From Acidithiobacillus ferridurans (lineage in GTDB: Bacteria > Pseudomonadota > Gammaproteobacteria > Acidithiobacillales > Acidithiobacillaceae), in the NCBI RefSeq assembly GCF_003966655.1, contig NZ_AP018795.1, positions 2,857,400 to 2,921,399 on the forward strand: 64,000 nucleotides of DNA, in the 5' to 3' direction. The notes under the pieces were generated by a model. The model saw only the letters and a program-made list of their open reading frames with translations. It did not search any database and was not told where the DNA came from. Position numbers and translations under genes: made by a program. Shown here piece by piece: positions 1 through 10,957 of the stretch (the first letter of the stretch is position 1; the number at the start of each line of letters is the position of its first letter).

Positions 1-824
1 TGCGTTTTCTGCAGTGCGGGCAAGGTTAGTGTCGCGCGGTTTGCACGGCGCTCCAGGCTATTGATGACGGCGACCGCCATCTCGTTGAAACTCTGCGCCT
101 GTCCTGTGCCTACATTGTAAATTCCGCTGTGCGGGTGATCCAGGAAATGCATATTGACGGAAACCACATCGTCTATATATATGAAATCACGCCGTTGTTC
201 ACCATCGGCATAGCTGCCAGACCCGGCAAACAGGCGAACATGGTTGTCCAGCCGATATTGGTTATAAAAATGCAGCGCTACTGAGGCCATGCGGTTTTTG
301 TGAAACTCGCGTGGACCGTAGACGTTAAAGTAACGAAAGCCATGTACCGGCGCCCGCAAATCCGTCCAGATCTGCCGGAGATACTGGTCGAACTGAAATT
401 TGCTGAATCCGTAGATGTTGAGGGGCGATTCGGCGTAGCGCTCCTCGACAAAGATACCAGTCATACCGTAGACCGAGGCACTGGAGGCGTATAGGAACGG
501 AACGTCATGATGTTGGCACCAATGCAGCAGTATTTTGCTGAAAGTGAAGTTGTTTTCCATAACATAACGGCCATCCGTCGCCATCGTATCGGAGCATGCG
601 CCTTCATGGAAAACGGCGTCGACACCCTTCAGATGCTTGTTCTCTATCAGCCGAAGAAAAGCCTCTGCCTCCATGTAGTCGGCAATTTCCAGATCGGTGA
701 GATTGAGAAACTTGTCGGCGCGGCTCAGATGGTCGACGACGAGAATATCCGTAATGCCCCGTTGATTGAGGGCCTGCACGAGATTGGCGCCGATAAAACC
801 GGCCCCGCCAGTGACGATATACAT
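1..824 (-). CDS. hldD: ADP-L-glycero-D-manno-heptose 6-epimerase, 3' end beyond window
   Basis: Epimerises ADP-D-glycero- to ADP-L-glycero-D-manno-heptose for the lipopolysaccharide inner core (cytoplasmic, NADP-dependent short-chain dehydrogenase fold). The 274 visible residues start with the nucleotide-binding GGAGFIGANL (residues 6-15), carry HEGACSDT at 73-80, which is typical of HldD rather than GalE, and the catalytic YxxxK pair Y138/K142. The start ATG at 824 follows a strong AGGAGGAG Shine-Dalgarno sequence. The C-terminus lies off the left edge. It is divergent from the antiporter gene at 982. GalE-like epimerases are the alternative, but the HEGACS block makes HldD much more likely. 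Confidence 0.9.
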   Translation of the reverse strand, partial: MYIVTGGAGFIGANLVQALNQRGITDILVVDHLSRADKFLNLTDLEIADYMEAEAFLRLIENKHLKGVDAVFHEGACSDTMATDGRYVMENNFTFSKILLHWCQHHDVPFLYASSASVYGMTGIFVEERYAESPLNIYGFSKFQFDQYLRQIWTDLRAPVHGFRYFNVYGPREFHKNRMASVALHFYNQYRLDNHVRLFAGSGSYADGEQRRDFIYIDDVVSVNMHFLDHPHSGIYNVGTGQAQSFNEMAVAVINSLERRANRATLTLPALQKT

Positions 825-981
825 GCGTACTCCTCCTTTTGCGGCTATGATAACAGAAAGCAGGCACCTTCCTATAAGGTGCCATCACCCTGCTCTTTCC
901 CCAGGCTCACACCTGCCCTATTCCTGCTGCAAAAATCAGATAGTGCCCTATAGACGGGCACTGCCATGTCCGAGGAGGAAC

Positions 982-2967
982 ATGCAAGACCATGGCCTGT
1001 TGACGATCATCCTGCTTTTGGCTACCGGAGTGCTGCTGGTTGGCTTTCTGCGCCACCTGCGTCTGCCGGCAGTCTTTGCATATCTTTTGACAGGTGTCAT
1101 TCTGGGTCCGCACGCCCTGGCCGTAGTGCCCGATCTTGCCAGCACCCGACAGCTTGCCGCCTTCGGGGTGGTTTTTCTGATGTTTACCATCGGCTTGGAA
1201 TTCAGTCTAGCGCAGTTCCTGAGTATGCGCCGTCTGGTATTTGGCATGGGACTGGCGCAGGTCGTTCTGACCAGTCTGGTCTTTGTCGGCATCGCGTTGC
1301 TCATCCCGCTTTCCTGGAAGACGGGGGTAATCCTCGGTGGAATTTTGGCCATGTCGTCCACTGCCATGGTGGTGCGGGCGCTAGCCGAAAAAATGGAAAT
1401 ACAGACCCGGCATGGACGTATCGCCGTAAGTGTGCTGCTGTTCCAGGATCTCGCCGTAGTCCCGTTACTGATTCTGATCCCCGCGCTTGCCGGTTCGACC
1501 GACGATCTGGCAGATGACCTCGCCATGGCCGGACTGAAGGCGGTGCTGGTACTGTTGGTCCTGCTGGTGGTCGGGCGGCCGGTGATGCGACCCTGGTTTC
1601 AGCTCGTGGCCAATCGAAAGTCGACAGAGCTGTTCATGCTCAACGTGTTACTGGTGACCCTCGGGCTCGCGTGGATTACCGAACAGGCGGGGCTATCGCT
1701 GGCACTGGGTGCTTTTGTAGCGGGGATGCTGATTTCCGAGACGGCTTACCGCTACCAGGTGGAAGCGGATATCGCGCCTTTTCGCGATATTTTGCTGGGT
1801 CTTTTTTTCGTTACCATTGGCATGCTCGTGGATTTGCCGGCGTGGTGGGCGAATCTGGGCTGGGTCATCGTCGTGCTGGCCATGATTCTACTGCTCAAGG
1901 GCGCGCTGGTCTGGGGGCTCGCACGTCTTTTCGGTTATGAGTCGGGCGTGGCGTTGCGCTCAGCCATTGTACTGGCTCAGGCGGGTGAGTTTGGTTTCGT
2001 GTTGCTGGCGTTAGCCAACCAGTACCAATTGTTACCTGCCCATGTGCTGCAACCGGTTCTCGGCGGCATGCTCCTGTCCATGATGCTCGCACCTGTTCTG
2101 GTGGAGCGTAATGGATGGTTGACCCGTCAAATGGTGGGCAGCTATCGCCACCATCGTGATCAGCAACTGGCGGATATCCGTTCGGCAAATTTGCAGGCTC
2201 ATGTTGTGCTCTGCGGCTATGGGCGGGTAGGACAGAGTGTGGGGCGGGTTCTGGAAGAAGAGGGTATCCCCTTTGTGGCGCTCGATCTGGACCCGGTACG
2301 GGTGCGCCAGGCGCAGTCGGCGGGCGAGTCCATTTTTTATGGCGACGCCAGTCGTCGCGATGTGTTGCAGGCGGCAGGCATTTTTTCTGCACGGGCTGTA
2401 GTCATTACGTATGCGAACGTTACCTCTAGCCAGAGGGTCCTGTCCATTATCAAGGAACTACGCCCGGACTTGCCAGTCGTCGTGCGGGCCCACGACGACA
2501 GCCAGTTGGAGAGACTGGAGGCCGCCGGCGCTGATGAGGTCGTGCCGGAAGTAACCGAAGGCGCTCTGATGCTGGCCTCACAGGCCTTGTTGCTGATCGG
2601 TTTCCCAATCAGCACGGTGCTGCGTCGAGTGCGACGTTTCCGGCAAGAGCGTTATCAGTTCTTCCGGGGAGCGTTCTGGGGGAGTTCCGAACCCGGTGAA
2701 GACCAGGGTTCGGCGCGGCTGGCTTCCATTGCGCTAGGTGAAACCGCTTTTGCCCTCCATCTCAGCCTGCGCGAGCTGAACCTCACCAGTTTTGGAGTGG
2801 TCGTAGTGGCCGTACGACGCCACGGAATCCGCGGACGTGAACCGTCTCCCGATACGGTGCTGCAACCTGGGGACGTGCTGGTGTTATTTGGGACGCCTGC
2901 GGCACTTACCCAAGCTGAACTCTACGTGCTGGAAGGCAATATAGTACAGGAAGCAGCGGCGGTGTAA
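982..2967 (+). CDS. CPA2-family monovalent cation:proton antiporter with RCK domain (KefB/YbaL type)
   Basis: Inner-membrane K+(Na+)/H+ antiporter or glutathione-gated-type K+ efflux protein of 661 residues. Residues 1-390 hold about 12 hydrophobic segments of the Na+/H+ exchanger domain. A TrkA-N/RCK nucleotide-binding domain follows from about 405 (GYGRVG Rossmann loop, acidic LDLD at the end of beta-2), then a TrkA-C domain from about 575 to the end. The start at 982 is chosen because AGGAGG lies at 973-978 and the first residues lead straight into a membrane helix; the frame stays open further upstream but without such support. K+/H+ exchange would suit cytoplasmic pH homeostasis in an acidophile; that role is inference. 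Confidence 0.88.
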   Translation: MQDHGLLTIILLLATGVLLVGFLRHLRLPAVFAYLLTGVILGPHALAVVPDLASTRQLAAFGVVFLMFTIGLEFSLAQFLSMRRLVFGMGLAQVVLTSLVFVGIALLIPLSWKTGVILGGILAMSSTAMVVRALAEKMEIQTRHGRIAVSVLLFQDLAVVPLLILIPALAGSTDDLADDLAMAGLKAVLVLLVLLVVGRPVMRPWFQLVANRKSTELFMLNVLLVTLGLAWITEQAGLSLALGAFVAGMLISETAYRYQVEADIAPFRDILLGLFFVTIGMLVDLPAWWANLGWVIVVLAMILLLKGALVWGLARLFGYESGVALRSAIVLAQAGEFGFVLLALANQYQLLPAHVLQPVLGGMLLSMMLAPVLVERNGWLTRQMVGSYRHHRDQQLADIRSANLQAHVVLCGYGRVGQSVGRVLEEEGIPFVALDLDPVRVRQAQSAGESIFYGDASRRDVLQAAGIFSARAVVITYANVTSSQRVLSIIKELRPDLPVVVRAHDDSQLERLEAAGADEVVPEVTEGALMLASQALLLIGFPISTVLRRVRRFRQERYQFFRGAFWGSSEPGEDQGSARLASIALGETAFALHLSLRELNLTSFGVVVVAVRRHGIRGREPSPDTVLQPGDVLVLFGTPAALTQAELYVLEGNIVQEAAAV

Positions 2968-3062
2968 GGTTTTGGGCACGGTGGAGTGGCAACAATGTGT
3001 GTGCGGTGCTATGTTTGCGAACGCCTGTTCAACCGTATAAACCACTTCACCAGGTACTTTTT

Positions 3063-5030
3063 ATGCCGACATCTATAGACTCTGCCTTATCCGAAACACG
3101 ATCCTTCCCTGTTCCCGCCCATTTTGCCGATCAGGCCAATATGGATGCCGAAACCTTCGCTCGCCTAACCCGGCAAGCGACAGAAAACCCCGAGAGTTTT
3201 TGGGGGGATCTAGCGCGTCAACATCTGGACTGGGATGTCCCGTTTCAGCGTGTGCTGGAAGTGGATCAGGCACCCTTCTATCGCTGGTTCGGCGATGGTC
3301 AACTCAATGTAGCGTACAACTGCGTGGATCGGCACTTGCAGGGTGCCACACGCCATAAAGCAGCATTGATATGGGAGGGCGAGGATGGCAGTGTGCGGAC
3401 CGTGACCTACGCACAACTGCATCGGGAAATCAGCCTTTTTGCCAATGCGCTCAAACATCAGGGGGTGCAAAAGGGGGATCGGGTCGCGATCTACATGCCC
3501 ATGGTGCCGGAAGCGATCGTCGCCATGCTTGCCTGCGCGCGGATTGGGGCAATCCATACCGTGGTATTTGGCGGATTCTCGGCGGAGGCCCTCAAGGACC
3601 GTCTGGAGGACACGGATGCCAAGGTGCTGATCACCGCCGATGGAGCCTGGCGTGCAGGAAAGGTGGTGCCACTCAAACGCCATGCGGATCAGGCTCTGCT
3701 GCGCGAGCATGAACATTCCGTACGGCACGTCATTGTCCTGCGCCGTACCGGGGCGGATATCGACATGCAGGAGGGCCGCGATATCTGGTGGGAGGATGCT
3801 GTCGCCGACGTGAGTGCCGACTGCCCTGCCCTGCCCATACAGGCTGAGGATACGCTCTTCATTCTTTACACCTCGGGTAGTACTGGCAAACCCAAGGGCG
3901 TATTCCACAGCAGTGCAGGCTATCTGCTCTGGGCTATGCTCACCACTCGCTGGGTATTCGATATCAAGCCGGAAGATGTGTATTGGTGCACCGCCGACAT
4001 CGGCTGGATCACCGGCCACAGCTACGTCGTCTACGGTCCGCTGGCCAACGGTGCCACCGTCTTCCTTTACGAAGGGGCGCCCATGCATCCGCAACCGGAT
4101 CGGTTCTGGAAAATGATCGCACGGCATGGCGTGAGTATTCTCTATACCGCCCCTACGGCGGTACGTGCCTTCATGAAAATGGGCGATGAATGGCCGCAGC
4201 GCCATGACCTCTCCAGTCTGCGGCTTCTGGGTTCGGTGGGTGAACCCATGAATCCGGAGGCCTGGATGTGGTATTACAAACATATTGGCGGTGAGCGCTG
4301 CCCGGTAGCCGATACTTGGTGGCAAACGGAAACCGGGGGGCACATGATCGCGCCGTTGCCTGGCGTGACAGCCAATAAACCAGGTTCTTGCGCCCTACCC
4401 CTCCCCGGCATCAGCGCGCGCATTGTGAATGACCATGGTGCTCCCATCACCGCCCCCAATGCCGGTGGCTATCTGGTCATTGATCGGCCGTGGCCAGGCA
4501 TGCTGCGCGGCGTCTGGGGTAATCCGGAGCGCTATGTGGAGAGTTACTGGGCCAGGTTTGATAATCGCTACTACATTGCCGGAGATAGTGCGCGCCGCGA
4601 CGCGGATGGTTATTTCTGGGTGATGGGGCGTATCGATGACGTGCTCAATGTTTCCGGGCACCGTCTGGGTACGGCGGAGGTGGAATCCGCATTGGTGGCG
4701 CACCCTGCGGTCTCGGAAGCAGCGATCGTTGGAATTCCGCACGAAATCAAAGGAGAGGCTATTTGTGCTTTTGTTGTACTGAAACATCAGCATCAGGGTG
4801 ACGATCGTGATGAACTGGGTGCGGCGCTACGCGCGCAGGTGACCGAACTGATCGGTGCGATCGCCCGACCCGACGATATCCGTTTCACCGACGCTCTGCC
4901 CAAAACCCGTTCCGGCAAAATCATGCGCCGCCTGTTGCGCTCCATTGCCCGTGGTGAAGAGGTCACCCAAGACATGAGCACGCTGGAAGACGAGGACACC
5001 TTGCAGAACCTGGGTACCGTAAAGCGATAA
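3063..5030 (+). CDS. acs: Acetyl-CoA synthetase (AMP-forming)
   Basis: Activates acetate to acetyl-CoA through acetyl-AMP in the cytoplasm. The 655 residues match the usual Acs length (about 650). Visible marks are the adenylate-forming signature [12 protein letters not shown] (about residue 270), the WWQTETGG block, and near the C-terminus [10 protein letters not shown], whose lysine is the conserved catalytic and acetylation-controlled residue. The ATG at 3063 gives the family-typical N-terminus; an in-frame ATG at 2997 would add 22 residues without similarity. It stands alone, about 95 bp after the antiporter gene. In an autotroph it probably salvages acetate, which is toxic at low pH (inference). 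Confidence 0.93.
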   Translation: MPTSIDSALSETRSFPVPAHFADQANMDAETFARLTRQATENPESFWGDLARQHLDWDVPFQRVLEVDQAPFYRWFGDGQLNVAYNCVDRHLQGATRHKAALIWEGEDGSVRTVTYAQLHREISLFANALKHQGVQKGDRVAIYMPMVPEAIVAMLACARIGAIHTVVFGGFSAEALKDRLEDTDAKVLITADGAWRAGKVVPLKRHADQALLREHEHSVRHVIVLRRTGADIDMQEGRDIWWEDAVADVSADCPALPIQAEDTLFILYTSGSTGKPKGVFHSSAGYLLWAMLTTRWVFDIKPEDVYWCTADIGWITGHSYVVYGPLANGATVFLYEGAPMHPQPDRFWKMIARHGVSILYTAPTAVRAFMKMGDEWPQRHDLSSLRLLGSVGEPMNPEAWMWYYKHIGGERCPVADTWWQTETGGHMIAPLPGVTANKPGSCALPLPGISARIVNDHGAPITAPNAGGYLVIDRPWPGMLRGVWGNPERYVESYWARFDNRYYIAGDSARRDADGYFWVMGRIDDVLNVSGHRLGTAEVESALVAHPAVSEAAIVGIPHEIKGEAICAFVVLKHQHQGDDRDELGAALRAQVTELIGAIARPDDIRFTDALPKTRSGKIMRRLLRSIARGEEVTQDMSTLEDEDTLQNLGTVKR

Positions 5031-5219
5031 TAAGCACTTCTGCGCACTGCGTGCGCTGTGTCATTAGGGTGCCATCTTGCTCCGGCAGAGCCCACCTTGC
5101 GTATCCTGGTAACCACAGGGAAGTCTGGCGCGCCGGCTGACGTATCCCTGTGGCGCAGAACCTGTCACAGTTCTACGCCGGTATCATCGGCCACACCACC
5201 ACTATTTCGCGGCACACGC

Positions 5220-7820
5220 TCAGTGTACCCGTTGCCCGACAAAGGTAAAACTCTCTCCTTCAAGAACTACTTCAATAATCTCACCGGGTCCGAAGTCACC
5301 TCGCAGGAGTTTCTGGGCAAGGGGATTTTCGATCTCCCGCTGAATCACCCTTTTCAGGGGGCGGGCGCCATAGACGGGGTCATAGCCGACCTCGGCCAGA
5401 CGATCCAGTGCGCCATCACTAAGTATCAGATCCATATCCCGCTCGCGCAGGCGTGACCGCAGGAAGCCCATCTGAATCTCGGTAATCTCACGGAGCTGCA
5501 CTGCGGTGAGAGGATGGAAGATGACCAGATCATCAATGCGGTTGAGGAACTCCGGGCGGAAGTGGTCCTGCACCACGTCCTGTACTGCCACGCGCATACC
5601 GTCATAGTCCCCTTTGCGACTGAATTCCTGAATTCGGTCGGAGCCGAGGTTGGAAGTCATGACGATGACGGTATTGCGGAAATCTACCGTGCGCCCCTGG
5701 CCATCGGTGAGCCGACCGTCATCCAGTACCTGCAGAAGGATATTGAAAACTTCCGGGTGGGCCTTCTCCACCTCGTCCAGCAATACGACCGAGTATGGTT
5801 TGCGCCGCACCGCTTCAGTGAGATAGCCGCCTTCTTCATAACCCACATATCCCGGAGGCGCGCCAATGAGCCGTGCTACCGAATGCTTCTCCATGAATTC
5901 GCTCATGTCGATGCGCACTAGATGGTCTTCACTGTCGAAGAGGAATTCGGCTAGGGCCTTGGTCAACTCTGTTTTACCGACGCCCGTGGGGCCGAGGAAG
6001 AGAAAAGAGCCGTTGGGGCGCTTGGGGTCAGACAGCCCTGCCCGGGAGCGACGAATGGCGTTGGATACCGCGGCCACCGCCTCGCTCTGGCCCACTACCC
6101 GCGCCTGCAGACGCTCCTCCATCTTGAGGAGTTTTTCTTTTTCGCCCTCCAACATTTTGGAGACAGGAATGCCGGTCCAGCGGGCCACCACTTCGGCGAT
6201 TTCCTCCTCACCCACCTCGGTACGCAACAAGGTAGGTTTAGCGCCTGAACCTGCTGATTGCGCACGAGTTTCCGCAGCATGGAGCTGAGCTTCCAATGCC
6301 GGAATAGAGCTGTATTGCAGTTCCGCCATACGCTCCAAGTCGTTGGCACGACGCGCCGTATCGAGCTCGACGCGCTTTCGGTCCAGTTCTTTCTGAATCA
6401 GAGAAGTGCCTTCGATAGCCAGCTTTTCGCCTTTCCAAATTTCTTCCAGCTCCTGATATTTGCGATCTGACTCGTTGATTTGGGCCTGCAGGATATCCAG
6501 GCGCTTACGGCTGGCTTCATCCTTCTCCTTCTCCAGTGCCACGCGCTCGATGTTCAACTGAATGATGCGGCGCTCTAGTTCATCCAGTTCCTGAGGTTTG
6601 GAATCGATTTCCATCTTAATGCGGGAGGCTGCTTCGTCCATCAAATCTATGGCTTTGTCAGGCAGATTACGGTCGGTGATATAGCGGTGTGAAAGCTGTA
6701 CTGCAGCGACCAGTGCCGGATCGGTAATGCGTACCCCGTGATGAGCTTCATAGCGTTCTTTCAGGCCGCGCAAAATAGCGATGGCGTCTTCCACACTGGG
6801 TTCATCCACCAGCACCCGCTGAAAACGTCGTTCCAGCGCCGCATCTTTTTCAATATATTTACGATATTCATCCAGTGTGGTGGCACCGATGCAATGTAAC
6901 TCGCCGCGCGCCAGCGCCGGCTTGAGCATATTGCCTGCGTCCATGGAGCCCTCGGCTTTGCCAGCTCCCACCAATGTATGAATTTCATCAATAAAAAGAA
7001 TGATTTTACCCTCACTCTTCTCCAGATCGTTCAATAAAGACTTCAGACGTTCCTCGAACTCACCGCGAAACTTGGCACCCGCAATCAGTGCCCCCAAGTC
7101 CAAACCCAGAAGGCGCTTATCGCGCAAAGATTCCGGCACTTCGCCATTAATCAGGCGCAGCGCCAAGCCTTCGACAATAGCGGTTTTGCCCACACCTGGT
7201 TCACCGATCAACACCGGATTATTTTTGCTGCGCCGCAGCAATACCTGAATGGTCCGACGGATTTCATCGTCACGTCCGATCACCGGGTCCAGCTTGCCTT
7301 GACTGGCCCGCTCGGTGTAGTCGATGGTATATTTCTCCAGCGCCTGCCGTTGCTCTTCGGCATTGGCATCATTGATTTTTTCCCCGCCGTGCAGATCGTG
7401 GACAGCCTGTTCCAGATCCTTGGTGGTGGCGCCCGCCTCTTTCAGGAGGCGCCCGGCCTCACCCTTTTCGTCCATCAAGGCCAGCAGGAAGTGTTCGGTG
7501 GAAATATACGTGTCACCGCGCTTCTGGCCTATCTTGTCGGCCAGATTGAGCATGTTGGTGAGATCGCGGCCTACCTGCACCTCGCCTGGGTTCCCTTGCA
7601 CTTTCGGCATGGACTCCAGCGCGCGATTCAACTGATTACGCAGGGCATCGACCCGCACGCCGGCTTTTGACAGGAGCGGCCGAGCGATACCTCCTTCCTG
7701 ATCAAGAAAAGCAGCAAGCAAGTGGACGGGCTCCATCTGCTGATGATCCTGCGCCAACGCAAGACTCTGGGCATCCTGAAAAGCCTGTTGGAATTTGGTA
7801 GTTAGTTTATCGGTACGCAT
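5220..7820 (-). CDS. clpB: ATP-dependent disaggregase ClpB
   Basis: Hexameric AAA+ chaperone that pulls polypeptides out of aggregates together with DnaK. The 866 residues show the two Clp_N repeats (1-145), a first AAA domain with Walker A GEPGVGKT (about 200) and Walker B FIDEIHTL, the long coiled-coil M-domain (about 400-520) that separates ClpB from ClpA/ClpX, and a second AAA domain with GPTGVGKT and [10 protein letters not shown]. Full family length. It is the last gene of a minus-strand run and starts 39 bp after the MFS gene stop, with GGGAG as Shine-Dalgarno. Confidence 0.96.
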   Translation of the reverse strand: MRTDKLTTKFQQAFQDAQSLALAQDHQQMEPVHLLAAFLDQEGGIARPLLSKAGVRVDALRNQLNRALESMPKVQGNPGEVQVGRDLTNMLNLADKIGQKRGDTYISTEHFLLALMDEKGEAGRLLKEAGATTKDLEQAVHDLHGGEKINDANAEEQRQALEKYTIDYTERASQGKLDPVIGRDDEIRRTIQVLLRRSKNNPVLIGEPGVGKTAIVEGLALRLINGEVPESLRDKRLLGLDLGALIAGAKFRGEFEERLKSLLNDLEKSEGKIILFIDEIHTLVGAGKAEGSMDAGNMLKPALARGELHCIGATTLDEYRKYIEKDAALERRFQRVLVDEPSVEDAIAILRGLKERYEAHHGVRITDPALVAAVQLSHRYITDRNLPDKAIDLMDEAASRIKMEIDSKPQELDELERRIIQLNIERVALEKEKDEASRKRLDILQAQINESDRKYQELEEIWKGEKLAIEGTSLIQKELDRKRVELDTARRANDLERMAELQYSSIPALEAQLHAAETRAQSAGSGAKPTLLRTEVGEEEIAEVVARWTGIPVSKMLEGEKEKLLKMEERLQARVVGQSEAVAAVSNAIRRSRAGLSDPKRPNGSFLFLGPTGVGKTELTKALAEFLFDSEDHLVRIDMSEFMEKHSVARLIGAPPGYVGYEEGGYLTEAVRRKPYSVVLLDEVEKAHPEVFNILLQVLDDGRLTDGQGRTVDFRNTVIVMTSNLGSDRIQEFSRKGDYDGMRVAVQDVVQDHFRPEFLNRIDDLVIFHPLTAVQLREITEIQMGFLRSRLRERDMDLILSDGALDRLAEVGYDPVYGARPLKRVIQREIENPLAQKLLRGDFGPGEIIEVVLEGESFTFVGQRVH

Positions 7821-7859
7821 GGAGTGGCTCCCGTGGGTTGTGTTGCTCAGGAAATGGGA

Positions 7860-9023
7860 TTAATCGGCCTCTTTTTCAAGAGTGGGTGCCGGCCGTAATG
7901 CCTGGATCAGGAATACTCCCCCAAAGAGCGCCAGCGCCGACGCTGCGGCAAAGGTATTCTGCCCGCCCCAGTGAGCCCAGGTCCAGCCCGCCCCCAGGGC
8001 TCCCAGCCCTCCGCCCAATCCGTAAACGACGCTGGCATAGAGCGCCATACCCCGGGCGCGCAAAGCGCCGGGGAAGCGCCCCGATACCCAGTGTACCGCC
8101 GCCAGATGGAAGGCTGCATAGCTGGCCGCATGGAGGCTTTGCACGAGTATGATCCACACCAACCCCGGCCACCAGGCGATCACGCCCCAGCGCAGAGCGG
8201 TCAGCACGAAGGCGCCAGTGAAAACCAGTGGTACGCCGAGGCGCCGGACAAGACGATCGCCCCACCAGAAAAAGGCCACCTCGCAGAGTACGGCAAAACC
8301 CCACAGCATCCCGATTGCGGCACTGCCCAGGCCATGCTGTTCCGCATAGATAGAATAAAAGGCGTAATAGGCCCCGTGACTGGCCTGTTCCAGTAGACCC
8401 GCCAGCAGGAAAAACCAGAGACTGATATGGCGTAGTGTGCTGCTGAGGCGGGGGCGCGGCGCATTGGCGTCTGGCAGCGTACCATAGGGCAGATAACGGC
8501 TCGCTCCCCATGCCGCCACCAGAAAAATGGCGATACCCGGCAAAAACGCGGTCATTCCCCAGTGGGCAAGCAGCCCGCCCATGCCCAGTGACAAGGCGAT
8601 AAACCCAAGGGAACCCCAGAGTCGAATACGCCCATAGGCGGTACCGCAGCGTTGCGCCCAGTCCATGGTGGTAGCATCCACCAGGGGTAGCGTTGCTGCC
8701 CAGAAGAAGGAAAAAGTCAGCGTGATCAGCAGCAAGGCCGAAAAGTTACCGTGGGCCAACCCCAGGGCAAGGAAGCCCGCTGCGGTAATCAGCGCCGCGT
8801 AGGGGACGATCCGCCGGCTTCCCCAGAAATGCGCCAGCCAGCCCCAGAGGTTGGGCGCCAGCACCTTACTGAACTGCACGGCCGCGGTGAGAATTCCGAT
8901 CGCCAGAGGGCCCTGGCCCTGGGCATGCAGCCATGGACCCCAGTAGGGCATAAACGCCCCCAGCGCGCAAAAATACAGGAAATAGAAGGCGGCAAGCCAG
9001 CCCCCTTCCCGGTCTGCCTGCAT
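7860..9023 (-). CDS. MFS transporter, HcaT-like (MFS_1_like)
   Basis: Inner-membrane major facilitator protein of 387 residues with about 12 hydrophobic segments. It starts with the LYFCALGAFMPYWGPWL block typical of the HcaT/LacY-like subgroup annotated as 3-phenylpropionic acid transporter. The substrate cannot be read from sequence; in an obligate autotroph the phenylpropionate label is doubtful. It begins 3 bp after the aroC stop, so the two are almost certainly cotranscribed. Confidence 0.8.
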   Translation of the reverse strand: MQADREGGWLAAFYFLYFCALGAFMPYWGPWLHAQGQGPLAIGILTAAVQFSKVLAPNLWGWLAHFWGSRRIVPYAALITAAGFLALGLAHGNFSALLLITLTFSFFWAATLPLVDATTMDWAQRCGTAYGRIRLWGSLGFIALSLGMGGLLAHWGMTAFLPGIAIFLVAAWGASRYLPYGTLPDANAPRPRLSSTLRHISLWFFLLAGLLEQASHGAYYAFYSIYAEQHGLGSAAIGMLWGFAVLCEVAFFWWGDRLVRRLGVPLVFTGAFVLTALRWGVIAWWPGLVWIILVQSLHAASYAAFHLAAVHWVSGRFPGALRARGMALYASVVYGLGGGLGALGAGWTWAHWGGQNTFAAASALALFGGVFLIQALRPAPTLEKEAD

Positions 9024-9026
9024 ACC

Positions 9027-10118
9027 TTAGGTAGGGATGGGGGGCAGTGGCGTCTGCACGTCGGCGTTCTGGGCGCGGTGGCGCATCCAATGGTCCATAA
9101 TCACCAGCGCCAGCATGGCTTCGACGATGGGGACGGCACGAATGCCGACACAGGGATCATGGCGACCGGTGGTGATCACCTCGGCCGGGCGACCATGTAC
9201 ATCAATACTTTGTCGCGGGATACGAATACTGGAGGTCGGCTTGATGGCCACGGACAGCGTAAGATCCTGCCCGGAAGAAATACCGCCGAGAACACCACCG
9301 GCATGATTGCTCTGGAACCCCGTGGCGGCCATGGCATCTCCATGATAGCTGCCCCGCTGCTCTACCACTGCGAAACCGTCACCCACGGCTATCGCCTTGA
9401 CCGCGTTGATGCTCATCATCGCCTTGGCGACATCCGCTTCCAGGCGATCAAATACCGGTTCACCGAGCCCAACCGGCATGCCGGAAACCCGCGCATCCAC
9501 TCGCGCGCCAATAGAATCCCCCTCTTTACGCAGGGCATCCAGAAAGTCGGCCATCCGGATCGCAGCCCTGGCATCTGGACAAAAGAAATCATTGTGGGAG
9601 ATTTCCGCCGCATCAAAGTCCTCGGCGTGGATAGGGCCCATCTGCGCCATCCACGCCTGGATGTTCACGCCAAGACGCTCGCGCAGAAACTTGCGGGCGA
9701 TGGCCCCGGCGGCGACCCGCATCGCCGTTTCCCGCGCCGAGGAGCGCCCTCCCCCTCTATAGTCGCGCAAGCCGTATTTCTGCAAGTAGGTATAATCCGC
9801 ATGACCAGGACGAAACAGCTCCTTGATTTTGCTATAATCCTGCGAGCGTTGGTCCGTGTTGCGAATCAGCAGTCCAATGGGCGTGCCGGTGGTCAGGCCC
9901 GCAAAGACACCGGAGAGAATCTCGACCTGATCCGCTTCCTGACGCTGGGTGGTATGGCGCGACTGACCGGGACGACGGCGATCCAGTTCGGTTTGAATAT
10001 CGGCTGCGCTGAGCGTCATGCCCGGTGGGCAGCCATCGACGATGCAACCGATAGCCGGGCCGTGACTCTCGCCAAAGGTGCTGACTCGGAAACACTCGCC
10101 GATGCTGCTTCCGGCCAT
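9027..10118 (-). CDS. aroC: Chorismate synthase
   Basis: Last enzyme of the shikimate pathway, converting EPSP to chorismate with reduced FMN. The 363 residues start with the family signature region [19 protein letters not shown], carry [10 protein letters not shown] and [11 protein letters not shown] (both FMN/phosphate-binding), and end in the [16 protein letters not shown] block. Full length. It lies between folE2 (3-bp gap) and the MFS gene (3-bp gap), pointing to one transcript. Confidence 0.96.
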   Translation of the reverse strand: MAGSSIGECFRVSTFGESHGPAIGCIVDGCPPGMTLSAADIQTELDRRRPGQSRHTTQRQEADQVEILSGVFAGLTTGTPIGLLIRNTDQRSQDYSKIKELFRPGHADYTYLQKYGLRDYRGGGRSSARETAMRVAAGAIARKFLRERLGVNIQAWMAQMGPIHAEDFDAAEISHNDFFCPDARAAIRMADFLDALRKEGDSIGARVDARVSGMPVGLGEPVFDRLEADVAKAMMSINAVKAIAVGDGFAVVEQRGSYHGDAMAATGFQSNHAGGVLGGISSGQDLTLSVAIKPTSSIRIPRQSIDVHGRPAEVITTGRHDPCVGIRAVPIVEAMLALVIMDHWMRHRAQNADVQTPLPPIPT

Positions 10119-10121
10119 GAG

Positions 10122-10916
10122 CTATTTTTCCATTTCAATCATGGCATAAGCAGAATGATTGTGAATCGACTCGAAGTTTTCGGAAGAAACCGAAAACCAC
10201 TGCACGCGCGAGTCTTCCTGCAGCCGCAGCGCGACATCTCGCACCATATCTTCCACAAATTTGGGGTGGTCATACGCATATTCCGTAACATATTTTTCAT
10301 CGGGACGTTTCAGCAGGCCGTAAAGCTCGCAGGAGGCCTCCGCCTCGATCAGGTCAATGATATCCCTGATCCAGACGGTTTCACAGGTACGCACATGGAC
10401 CCAAACATGGGCCCGCTGGTTGTGGGCGCCATATTCCGAGATACTTTTGGAGCAGGGGCAAAGACTGGTAACCGGCACCATGACTCCTATGGTCAGACGA
10501 TAACCTGCCGGAGTAATTTCTCCCGCTAGTTTCACCTCATAGTCCAGCATGCTCCTGACCCCGGAGACGGGGGCGGTCTTTTCGATAAAGAACGGAAAGT
10601 GCATCTCCAGCCGCGCCGAATCCGCCTCCAGACGTTGCCGCATCTCCTCGACCACAGCGCCGAAGCCTTCGACACTAAAGGAGCCTTCCTGGGCATTGAG
10701 GATCTCGATGAAGCGAGACATGTGGGTACCCTTTAGATGGGCAGGCAGGCTCACATACATGTTGCATCGGGCGATCGTAGGCTGCGTGATTCCGTCACGA
10801 TCCTGGATCTGCATAGGATGGCGCACGGCGCGGATACCCACCTGCTGGATGGCGATGGCACGTGGGTCGGCACGACCCTGTACGTCTTCCAAGATTTCTA
10901 CCGCGCAATCTCTCAC
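10122..10916 (-). CDS. folE2: GTP cyclohydrolase FolE2 (type IB)
   Basis: Converts GTP to 7,8-dihydroneopterin triphosphate, first step of folate and queuosine precursor synthesis. The family is known as the metal-promiscuous alternative to the Zn-dependent FolE. 264 residues. The N-terminal [18 protein letters not shown] and the GTHMSRF block are typical of FolE2, and [19 protein letters not shown] contains the conserved metal/substrate cysteine and histidine. The start is a GTG with GAGG five bases upstream; starting at an internal ATG would cut off the conserved N-terminus. It is followed by aroC after 3 bp. Confidence 0.93.
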   Translation of the reverse strand: MRDCAVEILEDVQGRADPRAIAIQQVGIRAVRHPMQIQDRDGITQPTIARCNMYVSLPAHLKGTHMSRFIEILNAQEGSFSVEGFGAVVEEMRQRLEADSARLEMHFPFFIEKTAPVSGVRSMLDYEVKLAGEITPAGYRLTIGVMVPVTSLCPCSKSISEYGAHNQRAHVWVHVRTCETVWIRDIIDLIEAEASCELYGLLKRPDEKYVTEYAYDHPKFVEDMVRDVALRLQEDSRVQWFSVSSENFESIHNHSAYAMIEMEK

Positions 10917-10957
10917 CGGACCCTCGCTTGGGAATAGTGGATCGAATTAGTCAAATA

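Noticed and set aside
766..981. Upstream extension of the antiporter reading frame
   Set aside because: It would overlap the divergent hldD start and promoter, while a strong AGGAGG precedes the ATG at 982.
8751..10529. 592-codon open frame opposite aroC and folE2
   Set aside because: Both minus-strand genes are unmistakable; the plus-strand frame spans two of them and an intergenic junction without any domain.
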